Part shown: piece after piece, positions 22,501 to 34,189 of the stretch | How positions within the stretch are numbered: the first letter of the stretch is position 1 | Layout of the letters: each line of letters starts with the position of its first letter | NCBI GenBank assembly: GCA_009760855.2 | Contig: WPIO01000063.1 | Location: 98,501-162,500 of the forward strand | DNA: 64,000 bases | Source of the DNA: Cristatella mucedo | Lineage: Eukaryota > Bryozoa > Phylactolaemata > Cristatellidae | Reading direction: 5' to 3' | Position numbers and translations under genes: made by a program | The notes under the pieces: generated by a model | What the model saw: the letters and a program-made list of their open reading frames with translations, nothing else | The model's database searches: none | What the model was told of the DNA's origin: nothing

Positions 22501-24170
22501 GTCGAGGTATACGCCCTAGTCCATTATGCGACGAGCTCCATGCACCGACCAAAAAACGAGCCACAATTCCCCGCCGCCGAGTTTAACACTATGCTTCAGT
22601 CTGTGTCGCACTGCTCACAATTTCTCCTGACGTAGAGGCAGAGCTTATAATTTCCACAGAGCTCAATTTGCTCCCGTCGGTTCAATAGACCGACCACCAG
22701 TCCTCAACAATAAGTTCGATGGGGTGGCGATTAGCCCATTTCAGCTTTCATTTCATCACTTTCATGCTGCTAACTGCGCAATGATGACAGGTGCCAGCAT
22801 TCATTAGGTCGACGGCTCTTTGCCGGCTAACTGTTGTCCAGCTTGCCGCATTCGGTGCCAGTGAAAGCCGTGTCAACTAAGCTTGCCTACTGTCTCGTGC
22901 AAATTTCTTCAGCTCACGAGCTTCATGCCGCTGTGTCTAGCTTCAGAAGGGGTTTCTGGTCAGGCAGTTTTAAACAACCCACCCGGGCATACACTATTAG
23001 CCAATATTGGGAGTTTTGAGCAGCAGTCATTTATCATACGATAATCAGCAACATGTCTGCTACCGACACCTTATTTGTGCAAGGCCAGTAGTTCGTCTTC
23101 ATCGAACTCACCGCACTCCCTCGCCTTCGGCACTGTACAGCAGTGCTAGTTACCAGCACAAACAGCGGATGCAGAATCGAAAGGAGGGCAATAATCACCA
23201 GAATTCCCCACAACCTCTTGCCATAAACATATTCACAATTATGTTGTATAAGCCTTCACTTAAGACGGCAGTCCTCTTCAAATGAAGATGGATTTCAAAA
23301 ATTGCAGCTGTTTTAGGGTGAAAATAATTTTACTTAATTCTGATGTGGTGCTAAACAAGCCAGGCCGGTGGCCATCAAACGTGGAGATAATTTCAATTGC
23401 TGAGAGTCTACCTCGTGTGCTCTTAAGCCACTCCTAGCTGTATCAAAAATAGGTCTATTGCAGGATGCGCAAATACTCATGAACATGAGCATATGTGGTA
23501 CAATCCCTGGTTTGATCAACCACCCAGATAAAACTGATTGGAACAAGAAACAAGTATTTCGAGGGCACCGGTGTCATTCTTGTTTGCTAAAGTGGCCATT
23601 TTTTACTTTTCATAGGATCATTATGAAAGGTGAAACCAAACTTAATGCTAGGACCTACAAACACCTTATATGTATTCGTGTATGCATACAACAGTTCCCA
23701 AAAGAGTCATTAACCGTAAGCAACCACAGGCTTGTCAACCACTGTCAAAAACGACACTTGACAAGGCTTTCAGATAAAAACACCCTAATAGCCGTTTAGA
23801 CATTTGAGCATTTTAAATTTGTAGGTATGGTAATATTGCCTGCTGTCAGCTGGCCCTAGTTGGGGGGGGGGGGCAATGGAGTGCTCTGTCGCCCAGCAAG
23901 CAGCATTTGAAGGCTGCAGATTGGCAGAATCTACCCATACACCATTGCTTGTCCAGCCACATTTATTATTATTCCAGCCACTGGCTAATACTGAGTCAGG
24001 CCTGTGACTGGCTGGACAGTCTGCTCACGAAAATGCAATCAGTCCTTAACGAAGCACTTACAAAGATGTGAATGTGCTGAGTAAACCTAATGCAGTACCT
24101 TTCACTTACGTAAGACACGGGCATGTGCAAAAAAGAAAAGGAAAATCCAAAGTTGCTCAAATGCTTGAAC
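22501..24170. other. Intergenic, unassigned
   Basis: No gene or repeat was recognised. A poly-G run lies at about 23861-23874. Scattered short open frames are not convincing. Confidence 0.35.
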
Positions 24171-24177
24171 AAGGGAA

Positions 24178-24225
24178 ATAATAATAATAATAATAACAAT
24201 ACACTTGATAAAGCACAGTGAGACT
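24178..24225 (-). repeat. LINE-A terminal scrap
   Basis: This is a reversed (ATT)n and CACTTGATAAAGCAC only. Confidence 0.5.
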
Positions 24226-24689
24226 AGATGGAGACCTGTGTCACATGAGGGAAATCCAGTGCTTGTGCCGGCACATATGCTGGAAAAAGGGTATGTCAAC
24301 TGGTTAGTGGTAATTTGCAGTATCAGCAACTATAAGGTTGGCACTGCAAACCAAGCGCTGCTTTTCGGCGTAACAATGTATGTTGCAGAATTCTTCCGAA
24401 AATCTAGCTCTTGCCAACATCCCATACGGAAACCGATACAGCTAAGACCTGTTTAAAGCTAATCGGATTGTTATCTGACCGTAGCACGTAAGAAATTACA
24501 CGTGCCTATGTACATCTAAACGCTTATTGCTTCGGGCTGCTGGGTCTCCCACGCCGACGGCTGCGTTAGCTACGCCGGTGGCTAGTAACCTGCATGTTAG
24601 CTATGATCATGTGCAAATATTATCGCTTCGTCATCGTAGTTCAAATGCATTCCTAGATGTTACTGCTGTTGCTAAGATTCGTGAATTAT

Positions 24690-27600
24690 GCATTTAACAA
24701 AAGAAAATCACACCGGAGCCGCCGCCGGGTCCAACAGCATAGATTCGGAAAACTTCGAGCTGACTACCCACTTTGGTATTCTCAACATTGTCTCGAACTA
24801 ATCCCCACGTTCCCCAACAAGCTTCACTGTGAGTCTCTTTAACTTATGGTCATCAGACCTCTTATAATTTCGGCAGCCCAACGTAACACTTGTCATTGGA
24901 ATCCTTGCTCAATGTGCAATAAACCCTTAGTAACAAGCGACCTTATTTCTGAAAAGGGTCTCGACCTGTTTGCCTTGCCTGAAACTTGGCTGAAATCGGT
25001 AAACTGCCTGACAATTAAAGATGCTACCCTGACTGGTTTCTCATTTTTTTCACACCCCTAGATCAATCAAAACTGGAGGTGGAGTTGCTATTATGATGTG
25101 CTCGAAATTTGACTTCAAGTCATTTGCAGTACCCTCGAAGCAGTCTTTCGAACCTATTGTCTTGATTTCACACGACAACAAGCAACCAATGCAGTAGTCT
25201 ATCGCCCACCAGGTACCAAGTCCTCCTTTATCTCAGATTTCTCCGATCTCATTTCGATTAAGTGTATAAGAAATCGATCCTTCCCCGTTATGGGTGACTT
25301 CAATATTCGTTTGATAACTTATGACACCTCCAGCATTGAATTTCGTGCATTGACTGACTCATTATCTCTTGTGGCTCATGTGCATGGCCCTACTCACATC
25401 AAGGGTCACACACTCGACTAAATTTTCTCATACAGTCACTTTCTCATCACCAATTACTACCAAATCGTGCTAATCAGGCCACATGTAGATCTCATTCAGT
25501 ATACAGTGTGTGCCCTCCTCCTCCTCTAAAAATCACCTGTAAATCACAAAACCTCAAGACCCTTTACATCGATGCTGTCTGGGCCAGAATATCTGCCTCA
25601 CCTCTGCTGCTCAGTCGCCCTTCCGATCTTCATTCGTAGATAGCTACAACACTACACTAGCTGACATTCTCGACGAGTTTCCACCTCTGACTAAGCGCAC
25701 TGTGTGCCCTCGCCCAGACGCCTGTGGCACACTGGCTAGGTCTACTAATCGCAAGCTTGAAAAAGCATATAGACGATCGGGACTGACGGTCCATCGACAG
25801 GCATACGAGGACTACTGCAAGCCGTACCAATCGATCCTAACAAAATCCAAGTCTAGCTTCTATAAAAAGATTGTTGAATCACTGATGCATAGTCCAAAAA
25901 TGCTGATGTCGACGATCAACCATCTCCTCAACCGCTCCCCTCCTTGCCAAACAATCCCTGTGATCGCTTCTCTAATTTCTTTGTCCAGAATATAGTCAAG
26001 ATCAGGGAGTCCATCCTTACGATGGCAGCATCCCCCTGGAATGCTGTCTCTCAATTCCTTCCAGTACCTCAATGTCTACATTCAAGGTCACTAGTGACTT
26101 CGCCCTGAAGCTCATATCCCAATCAAAGAAGACAACCAGTCCTTTGGACCTTATTCCCACTGTCCTTCGTCTGTGATGCATTGATCTGCTGCTGCCATGC
26201 CTAACTAACATCATTATTATGTCATTAGCCTCAGGTCATGTCCCAGCACCTCTCAAAAAGGCTGCAGTCAGGCCACTACTCAAGAAAGCAACATTAGACC
26301 AAAAGAACTTGAGCAACTTCCAACCAGTCTCCCTTCTACCGTTCCTATCAAAGACACTGGAACGAGTCGTGGCAGACCGCTGAACTCATATATTAAAACT
26401 TCAAACCTTGCTGGTAAGTTCCAGTCTGGTTTTAGAGCTAATCACTCCACAGAGTCAGCATTGCTTCGGGTGTACAACGACCTACTTAGGAATGCAGATA
26501 TGGGTTGAGTATCTCTGCTTTTTTGCTCGATCTTTTGGCAGCTTTTGATACTATCGATCACCAAGCCCTTCTTGAGCGCCTCTGATCTCGCCTGGGAATT
26601 AATGGCACTGCATTGCAATGGCTCAGGTCCTATCCAAGTGGGAGACTACAGTGTATTGATGTGAACGAAAAAAATAATAATAATTATAATAATAATGCAC
26701 TTGATAAAGTGCCCTCAGAAAACCCAATCTTTTTCTATGCACTTCACATTTGCTGCAAAGGGAAACGCGATTGAACAGTGAGTAATATCATGCTCAATAA
26801 ACAACATGATTAACATGGTTAGGAGTGACATGCACAGGATCAGCATGCAAGTGTGGTTAGTGGCATCATGCACAGTGTCAGCATGCATAAGCACATGAAT
26901 GACGAATCACAGGGACCCACTAAATGCTAGCCTAAATAGTTGTGTTTTAAGCTATTTTTAAATGTGGTCAAATCAGGGCATGTTCTGACGCAAGTCAGGA
27001 GTTCCAGGCTTTGGGAGCCTACGAACTAAATGCAGGGTCTCCAAAGGATTTGAGGTTTGTACGAGGTATTGGCAAACTGTTGGATTCCAAAAAGCGGGTC
27101 GTACGATGATTGGCCTGGTGGTGGAGTAGATCTGAGAGACAGGCTGGAGCCAAAGAATGAAGTGACCTAAACGTGAGCGACAAAACCTTGAAGTCGATCC
27201 GTTGCTTGACTGGTGGCCAGTGCAGGTCGACAAGAAGTGGTGTCAAGTGGCAACTGCAACGCTGACGACAGACAAGCCTAGCTGCCGAGTTTTGCACCAG
27301 TTGTAATCGCATGATTGCACGTACCGGTAGGCCACCAAGCAGTGAGTTACAAAAGTCAAGACGGGATGTCACAAATGCATGGACCTACTTAAACGTGGTA
27401 TCCTTATCTAAGCAAGCCCGAATTTTAGCAATTCTATATAGCTGAAAGAAGGCAGACTTGATTGTGGAGCTGATGTGGTCATCAAAGATCATCCGAGAAA
27501 CATCTGAAATATGGAATACTTCAGGGATCTGTGCTTGGTCCCATTCTTGTAACGGTGTACACTCTCCCTTTTGCCGATATGATTGCCGGGCACAATCTAG

Positions 27601-28175
27601 GCTTTCACTAATATGCAGATGACACTCAGTTGTACCTTTACTTTGATCCGTCCCAGACCTCCAGCACATTGAATTCTCTCAACTCCCTTGCTGCATGTAT
27701 TGATGACTTCCACACATGGATGGCAGCAAATTTCTTAAATTAAATGACGATAAAACCAACTTATTAGTTATGGGCAAACCAAGTGTGATTAAGAAATTGG
27801 AAAGGCTAACACTCAAAATTGGCTCAGCTAGCATATCTCCTGTTGAACCTGCACGAAATCTAGGTGTCATGTAGCAGAGTGACCTTTCATTAGACGACCA
27901 CTTAAGCTCCATAGTCAAGTCTGCCTACTTTCAGCCACATTGCTCAAAATGTGGGCTTGCTTAAACAGGGATACTGGTTCATGTATTTGTGACATCCAGT
28001 CTCAACTTTTGTAACTTCTGCAGCTAGGCTTGTCTGTCTTGAGTGTCGCAGTCGCCACATCACACTGCTTCTCCCAGACCTGCACTGGCTACCACTAAAG
28101 CAATGGATCTATTTTAAGGTTTTGTTGCTCCCTTTTAGGGCCCTTCATTCTTTGGCTCCAGCCTACCTATGCCCG
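24690..28175 (+). repeat. LINE-A, longest copy (endonuclease plus RT), split by another LINE-A
   Basis: It starts near the N-terminal region and shows AP-endonuclease motifs (PETWL at about 24980, GGGVAIMM at 25080, GDFNI at 25290, HGPTHIKGHTLD at 25380). Next come the pre-RT segment KLEKAYRRSGL (25755) and RT blocks to about 26665. The copy resumes at about 27498 with the GSVLGPIL and YADDTQL regions and runs to the RNSAARLV tail at about 28175. It has many stops. This domain order is typical of L2/CR1/Crack LINEs. Confidence 0.85.
26666..27497 (-). repeat. LINE-A, 5'-truncated, inserted in the LINE-A above
   Basis: Reversed (ATT)n, stem-loop and UTR lie at 26680-26940, followed by the RT C-terminal frame [19 protein letters not shown] up to KIRACLDKDTTFK. 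It breaks the host copy within the RT region. Confidence 0.88.
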
Positions 28176-28811
28176 TACACGTTCGCATGCACACTGCTTT
28201 CAGCCATTGGCTAGAAATAAATTAGAGCAATCTACTAAACATGCACATGGTGATTTTGATGATAGGTCGTTCTGATAAATTAACTGTCCTAACATCTAGA
28301 AGGCCTAGTGGTATCTTGCATATGTAAACTTGCTGATCATAGTGCAGCTATGATCTAACGATACAGCAGTGCACGATAATAGAGTGGAGCTCACCAGTCC
28401 ACAACATGCCTTTAGGTAGCTGAAAGCTCTAAAACCTTAAAGGAGGCCGGCAGAGCAGACCATTATGCTCTACTATGGCCTGTGAGTGTGGTCAAACAGT
28501 GGTGGCTCACAAGCCAAAAGTGTGCCACTGAGACATGCAGCTGTGCTTCACAACTCTCCCAGGGCTTGCAGCTCCTGCTCTGAAACCGTGCATCAAGCAC
28601 CTAAGCTAAGCTACTATGGCCTGACAGGACACCGTGAAAAAGATCCTTCCTGACCTCAGATGACAGTGTCAGCAGGTTGTGCATTATGCACCTTCGAGTC
28701 TTCAAAAAACCCACAATTTGCTCGAAATCAGAAGGCACAGATCATGCACCTCACATCTGATCATAAGTGAGCATCAATCCACACCATCCTGCCACATTTC
28801 TGAAATCATAC
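28176..28811. other. Intergenic, unassigned
   Basis: Nothing recognised. Confidence 0.35.
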
Positions 28812-28975
28812 TGATCAATAATGATAATAATAATAATACACGATAAAGTGCCCTCAGAGAACTCAATCTTTCTAGGCACTTCACATTTGCAAAGGAAATA
28901 CGATCGAGCGGTGAGTGGAAATATCATGCTTGATATACAACATGAATAACAAGGTTAGGGGAATATGCAATGCTA
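28812..28975 (-). repeat. LINE-A 3' end fragment
   Basis: It has a reversed (ATT)n, the stem-loop block and part of the UTR. Confidence 0.75.
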
Positions 28976-29015
28976 GGGTCTCTGCAATGAATACAAGACA
29001 GCAGGTCGGCATCCA

Positions 29016-29249
29016 TTAGCCTTTCATAGCACAATCCCGGGTGACCAAGTGTTTGTGTGATTCACTTGCTTTACCATCAGCAACAGCCCCCCCCCCCATA
29101 GAAGAGATAACAAATGCGTCTGCTTCAAGCACTACAGCTGCATTTACACGATCCAACATTTGTGTGACCATCTGTTGAGTATGACTTGCCCCTGAGTCTG
29201 AGCTTAGCTGTAGATTCGAGTCATGTAGCTTCAGCTGCTGATACTTTAT
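29016..29249 (-). CDS. Unrecognised coding-like frame with a poly-G run
   Basis: From a CGGTAG acceptor-like site, 77 codons stay open to a TAA: IKYQQLKLHDSNLQL, then QMVTQMLDRVNAAVVLEADA and a Gly run coded by 11 Gs. Upstream, the same frame stays open to about 29320 apart from one TAG. Composition looks protein-like, but no family was recognised. It may be a gene or transposon relic, or chance. Confidence 0.2.
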   Translation of the reverse strand: MKYQQLKLHDSNLQLSSDSGASHTQQMVTQMLDRVNAAVVLEADAFVISSMGGGAVADGKASESHKHLVTRDCAMKG

Positions 29250-29819
29250 CTACCGATTTATAAATGAGGCAGCAGACCTTTCGCATACTTCAGCAAGATC
29301 ATGGGGTGAATTTAGCCAAGATCATCAAAGAGCATCATGACCATAGCAACAGACTCGTTTACAGGCTTACAACGGCTCACGTTCAGCACTAGAACTCTCC
29401 GACCAGCAGACGTTGCTCCACGATAGTCACTGCAGTCAGGCCTGTGCCTTATATAGTAGCAAGATTGTGTCAATAATAATCTCGTGCATGCATGATAATA
29501 AATCAAGCTGGTCATAGCCTCGGCATATTGCAGCTTTTGCATAAGCTGTTCAGCTCTAATTCAGCCAGCCAACCTTGCTTTAATCCACCTCAGCCCCAAG
29601 TATGTCAAATTCTCTCAACTCAATTACTGCATGTATTGATGACATCTGCACGAGGATGGCAGCAAACCTTCTTAAATCAAACAACGATAAAACCAACTTA
29701 CTACTTATGGGCAAACCAAGGGTGATTTAGAAATTCAAAACTTTGACGGCTCGAAATCGGCTTTACCAACATTTCCAGTTGAATCTGCACAAAATCTAGG
29801 TGGCCTGTTCCAAAGTATA

Positions 29820-30494
29820 CAGTCGACCCTCGTTTATTGCGGTTAATCTGTTTCAGACTCTACCGTCATAGGTAAATTTCCGAGAACCAGGATTCTTTAT
29901 CTATAAATCGAATATTTTCGTAGTTAGAGCATAGAAGACCTGTTAATGACCTAAATACGGTTTTTAACATTGTTAGAGCCCTCCGGTCTCGAAATAATAC
30001 CCCTTTGGTCATCATAACGCTCGTATTACCAAGCATATTAGACAAAATAGGAGAAAATAAGACATATTAGACGTTACAAACGTCGTATTGCTAGTATTGT
30101 TCATTTAATTGTACACACACTTATCTTCCGCACAAACACCAGGCTATGAAAATAGCGTTTGGTGATAAAGTGATTAAGATGAAGAGATGTACAGTACAGC
30201 AAAGAAAAGCAAGGTTACTGCTCCTCTGAAGGCCTGACTTCAGTAGGAGAGTCTTCGGGTGGTGCAGTATCTTCAACAGGTGCATCGTCGTATAATTCCA
30301 CGTTCCATACGTACAGTAATTTTAACTTTAATTGTAATACAGGGGTGTGTTATTCAGTGACTCAGACAAACGAGTATGTGCTGAATCATTTTCACTACTT
30401 CGATCAACTTTTTAATGAATATATACGTATTTCAAAAAACCACGATATAGTGAAGCCACGAAAGTCGAACGAGCGAGGTAGCATGGGACGACTG
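29820..30494 (+). mobile_element. Pogo/Tigger-like non-autonomous DNA element, complete
   Basis: It is flanked by TA on both sides. The 5' end is CAGTCGACCCTCGTTTATTG and the 3' end, inverted, is CAGTCGTCCCATGCTACCTC, both typical of pogo/Tigger-type TIRs. It is 675 bp without a transposase frame. A second copy is at 15269-16829. Confidence 0.85.
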
Positions 30495-30497
30495 TAT

Positions 30498-30652
30498 ATA
30501 AACATATAGCTCATTTGCATAAGGCCCTAAGAGAACTTCATCTCTATGCAGGTGCTTCACATATGCCTCTGGGCTCAAGCCCACGACCTCAGCCTGACCT
30601 TGGTCGAGGCAAGCACTTTAACCACAGGGCCAAACCAGCTCGGTGAAGTAAG
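30498..30652 (-). repeat. SINE-2
   Basis: The reversed tail (GGCCCTAAGAGAACTTCATC), box B GGGCTCAAGCCC and box A region (ACCACAGGGCCAAACC) are present. It sits against the end of the pogo-like element. Confidence 0.8.
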
Positions 30653-31012
30653 CTTTCATTACACGACCACATCAGCCCCAAAGTCAAGTCTGTCTACTTT
30701 CAGCTACATAACATTGCTGAAATTTGGGCTTGCTTAGACATCAATACTAAATATAAATTGTTCCATTTGTTTGTGACATCCCGTCTCGACTTCTGTAACT
30801 CACTGCTTAATCGTCTACCGGTTTCTGCAATGCAGCTAGGCTTGTTTGTCGTGAGCATCGCAGTTGCCACATCACACCACTTCTTGCCTACCTGTGCTGG
30901 CCCCCAATCAAGCAGCATATGGACTTCAAAATTCAGTCACTTACTTTTAGGTTCGTTCATTCTCTGACTCCAGCCTACCTATCAGAGCTACTCCCCCACC
31001 AGGCCAAGAATC

Positions 31013-31197
31013 GTACAAAAATACTAACTAACTTAACAACCTCTTTTATATAGCAACAGAAGATTCTTTACAGGGATCACCACCGCTTGCAGCAGCAATA
31101 AAGGATCGCCAACCGAAGGATTCGAACCCAAGACCTAAGGAACGAGGTCGTGAAAAGCAACCACCTTACCTAGTGTGCCATCTTGTCTAAACACTGG
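31013..31197 (-). repeat. SINE-1
   Basis: Reversed box B GGATTCGAACCC, the body ACCACCGCTTGCAGCAGCAA and a tail at the left are present. It is inserted in LINE-A. Confidence 0.82.
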
Positions 31198-31387
31198 TTC
31201 TTACTGAAATCGTTTAGCCATACCTCTTCTACAAACCTCAAAACCTTTGGGGATCATGCCTTTAGTTCATATGCTCCCAAAGCCTGGAACTCACTTCCGA
31301 TTGGCGACATCCCTTTACTTGAAACACCCCTGTTTATTACAGCATTTAGGGAGTTTTTATGATTCGTCCTTCGTGTAAATATGCCAG

Positions 31388-31990
31388 CTTAATAAAAATA
31401 ATTCATTTGTATAGTGCCCTCAGAGAACTTCATCTCTTTCTAGGCACTTTACATATGCTGCAAAGGAATCATGGTCGAATGGTTAGTGGTGGCATGCTCA
31501 ATAAACAGCAAGAATAACATGGCTAGGGGTGACATGCACAGGGTCAGCATGCATAAACACCCAAATCACATGGACCCTCTCTGTAGAATTTGAGGTTTGT
31601 ATGAGGTGTAGCTATACGATTAGGTTAAGAAAACCAGGTGGCATTGATACAGTTATACTACCACCAGTATTGCTTAGCCTGGTGGGGGAGTAGATCTGAC
31701 AGGTAGACTGCAGCCAGAGAATGAAGAGATATAAAAGTGTGTGACAGAACCTTGCAGTCTATGCATCGCTTGACTGGGAGCCAGTGCAGGTCGGCGAGAA
31801 GTGGTAGGATATGACTGCTATGTGGGACGCTCACGACAGACAAGCCAAGCTGCAGAGTTTTTCACCAACTGCAAGTGCCTGCCTGATTGCACAGGCCGGT
31901 AGACCAGCAAGCAGTGAGTTACAGAAGTCGATACGGGATGTCACAAATGCATGGACCGATTAAGATGTATCCTTATCTAAGCAAGCCCAA
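31388..31990 (-). repeat. LINE-A, 5'-truncated
   Basis: Tail, stem-loop and UTR lie at 31390-31560, then [20 protein letters not shown]-type frames to about 31990. It has an internal deletion. Confidence 0.8.
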
Positions 31991-32149
31991 TTTTCTGTGA
32001 GGAATAAGTATGCAACACGGTCGGCCCGCGTACCAAAATTCTGTCGGTGAAAGCGAATGAACATTTAAAGCAAAAGCTTTAAGCGTTGAGGACAGAAGAA
32101 AAAAGTCTAGATAGCTAACAAATAACGTTAACACAAACGATGTCGTTTG

Positions 32150-32325
32150 ACTAGGACCCTGACACACGGCAAAATATACTTATAAATATGCTTACACTGT
32201 GCCTGCTGTTTACGAATGCTACCACAAATCGTTTGATAAAGCTTTATATACAGCGTTTGTAAAGGGCCTAGAAAGAGATTCAGTTCACTGAGAGCGCTAT
32301 ACAAATTTATTATTATTATTATCAT
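32150..32325 (+). repeat. LINE-A-related 3' end
   Basis: A UTR-like segment ends in GGGCCTAGAAAGAGATTCAG, GAGAGCGC and (ATT)n. Confidence 0.65.
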
Positions 32326-32499
32326 GGCATTATTATAGTTCGTAATTCAGAGGTTCAGCTGTCAAGCTCACAGTCTATAATCGCGAGGCATTGAAAAATT
32401 ACGTTCATGAAAATCCAAAAACATAGCCACTTGTACTATTTTGTGCGAGGACGAACACAGCGTACACATTTACTGTGGTTTTAGTAAGTCGCAAGAGTC

Positions 32500-32745
32500 G
32501 AGCTCCCTCATATCTAACCTAGCCAACCAGGCCTCGTGTCCATGGGTCCGCTAAAGGACTATTCCTGCCCGTTGCTTCAGGATTGTTGAAACTGGCTATT
32601 TTCTCTTGTTCCTTTGCTACCCTCCGGAATTCGCTACCTAACTATCACCGGCTGGTCAATTCACCGCGGGCTCTGAAAAGTGGCTGGCAAGCTCACCCCT
32701 TCGGTGCTGCGTATGGGTCTATGCACAGGCCTGCACTGCAGTTAT
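32500..32745 (+). repeat. LINE fragment, C-terminal tail
   Basis: A frame corresponding to RNSLP...RALKSGWQAHPFGAAYG resembles the WNSLP to LKTHLF tail of L2-type RTs. It is a different subfamily from LINE-A. Confidence 0.5.
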
Positions 32746-33171
32746 TATACGCGAAGAGGCCACACAGGACAAAAATTCTTTAAAAAGTTGAAAAAACAAG
32801 AACAAACAGAATACTAAATGAATACCGAGACGGAGAAGCGGAAACAGCAGTCCGACTCCTTAAATCTTGTCCAACTAGCCTTCCATTTACCGTTTCAATG
32901 CTTAGACTGCCCCAAGGCTAGTACACGCTACAAATCTCTACAACTCTTACTCTTTAGCTGCATTCTTAGTTGGCGACCATCAGCAACTATCTCGTTCAGC
33001 GAAGGGAACCCTGAGAGACCCAACTGCTAGTATGACGTTAACAGCTAAAAAACGAACAGTCACATACCTTTAATAAGCATCTAAGCAACATACAGTATTT
33101 CCATACGTCATTATCTACTGGTGCAGACAAACACGAGCCTCGAAAGTCGAGATTAAAAGAACGATACTTAC

Positions 33172-33245
33172 AGCGACAGCCTAGCGCCCCGCAGACCAGC
33201 CGCAGGGACATCAGGGTCAAGGTTGAAAATGACCCATTCTACCAT
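33172..33245 (-). CDS. Candidate first coding exon of an unidentified minus-strand gene
   Basis: An ATG in good context (TCAATGG) opens 24 codons, MVEWVIFNLDPDVPAAG and following, ending at a consensus donor GTAAGT two bases into a codon. Immediately upstream is a CpG-richer stretch with a TCACGTGA palindrome. I do not recognise the peptide and found no convincing second exon before ARIH2. It could be chance. Confidence 0.3.
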
Positions 33246-33420
33246 TGACATATAAACGGGCTGCTGGTCACGTGAGTCTCGCCGTGGCGCTATCTGTAGC
33301 TGATTCCGCTGCTGTAGCGGACAGCTTATCTCAACCTCGCAGGTGGATTTAGCAGGATACCCACCTGCTGTGAGTGCACGGGCTTGAGTAACAAGCAGAC
33401 TTTAGGAGCTCGTTTCGCAT
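33246..33420 (-). promoter_or_regulatory. Possible CpG-rich promoter with E-box
   Basis: This is a local rise in CpG within AT-rich surroundings, with the palindromic E-box TCACGTGA at 33268-33275 (9 of 10 to the GTCACGTGAC CLEAR-type site). It lies directly upstream of the candidate exon at 33172-33245. A TATAAA on the plus strand at 33251 could also suggest transcription the other way. Confidence 0.25.
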
Positions 33421-33529
33421 ATGAATGCTGCCTCTTGACTGAAATGGTCTTTGTATTCAATGAAACTTAGAGGGCACCTGTTTATTACAGCATTTGGTAG
33501 GTCTCTGTGATTCGTTCTTCGTGTGCATG

Positions 33530-33668
33530 TAAAAATATAGAGCCCTAAGAGAGCTTAATATCATTTCAGGCGCTTCACATATGCAACGGGGCTCAAACCC
33601 ATTACCTTGCCAGAACTACTTTTGTCGGAGCGAGCGCCATAACCGCAGGCGCCTCACCAACGCGCGGC
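33530..33668 (-). repeat. SINE-2
   Basis: The reversed tail AGAGCCCTAAGAGAGCTTAA, box B GGGCTCAAACCC and box A region GCCATAACCGC are present. Confidence 0.75.
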
Positions 33669-33689
33669 ACGTACCTGTTTACAATATGC

Positions 33690-33815
33690 CTGCTGCTTGC
33701 GGATGTTATCACCAATCATTTGGTAATGCTATGCTTTCTATACAGCATCTGCTAAGTGCCTAGAAAGAACTTCAGTTCTCTGAGGACATTCTACAAACGT
33801 AGTATTAGTATTTGT
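33690..33815 (+). repeat. LINE-A-related 3' end
   Basis: It has UTR and stem-loop (GTGCCTAGAAAGAACTTCAG) like the piece at 32150-32325. Confidence 0.6.
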
Positions 33816-34189
33816 ATCATTATGTATTACTGATTAAGCTCAGGATGCTCCTAGGCGCCCCTAAACCCTAGCTTAACGGGGCCGTCGTTCAGCTACCCGT
33901 CTTAACTGGATCATCGTTAATGTGTCATTGGATCTTGTGGCACATTATCAAGCTCCCTGGAAATGCTATTCGCTAAAAAGTCCTGGTCTGATATTTATCC
34001 GTCGGAAAGTTACGATCCTTTCTGCAGAGTATAGCTCAATTCAAACTTTACAGGTGATAACTCGAGTAAGCTTCGGTCCCCTTCTATTAACTCTGGTGCT
34101 TAGTTGCCTCTCAGGTTATTTTTTAGTTTGGGTTACTCGGTAGTTAAACTACTTTTAGTTGGGTGTTGAATTGAATTCCCGTTGGCTAG

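Larger units (their letters stand above)
29590..31390 (+). repeat. LINE-A carrying three nested insertions
   Basis: RT segment (ACIDDICTRMAANLLKSND) to 29817, pogo-like MITE 29820-30494, SINE-2 about 30500-30650, RT tail 30655-31012, SINE-1 31015-31195, then [20 protein letters not shown] and 3' region to 31390. The LINE is the oldest of the four. Confidence 0.88.
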
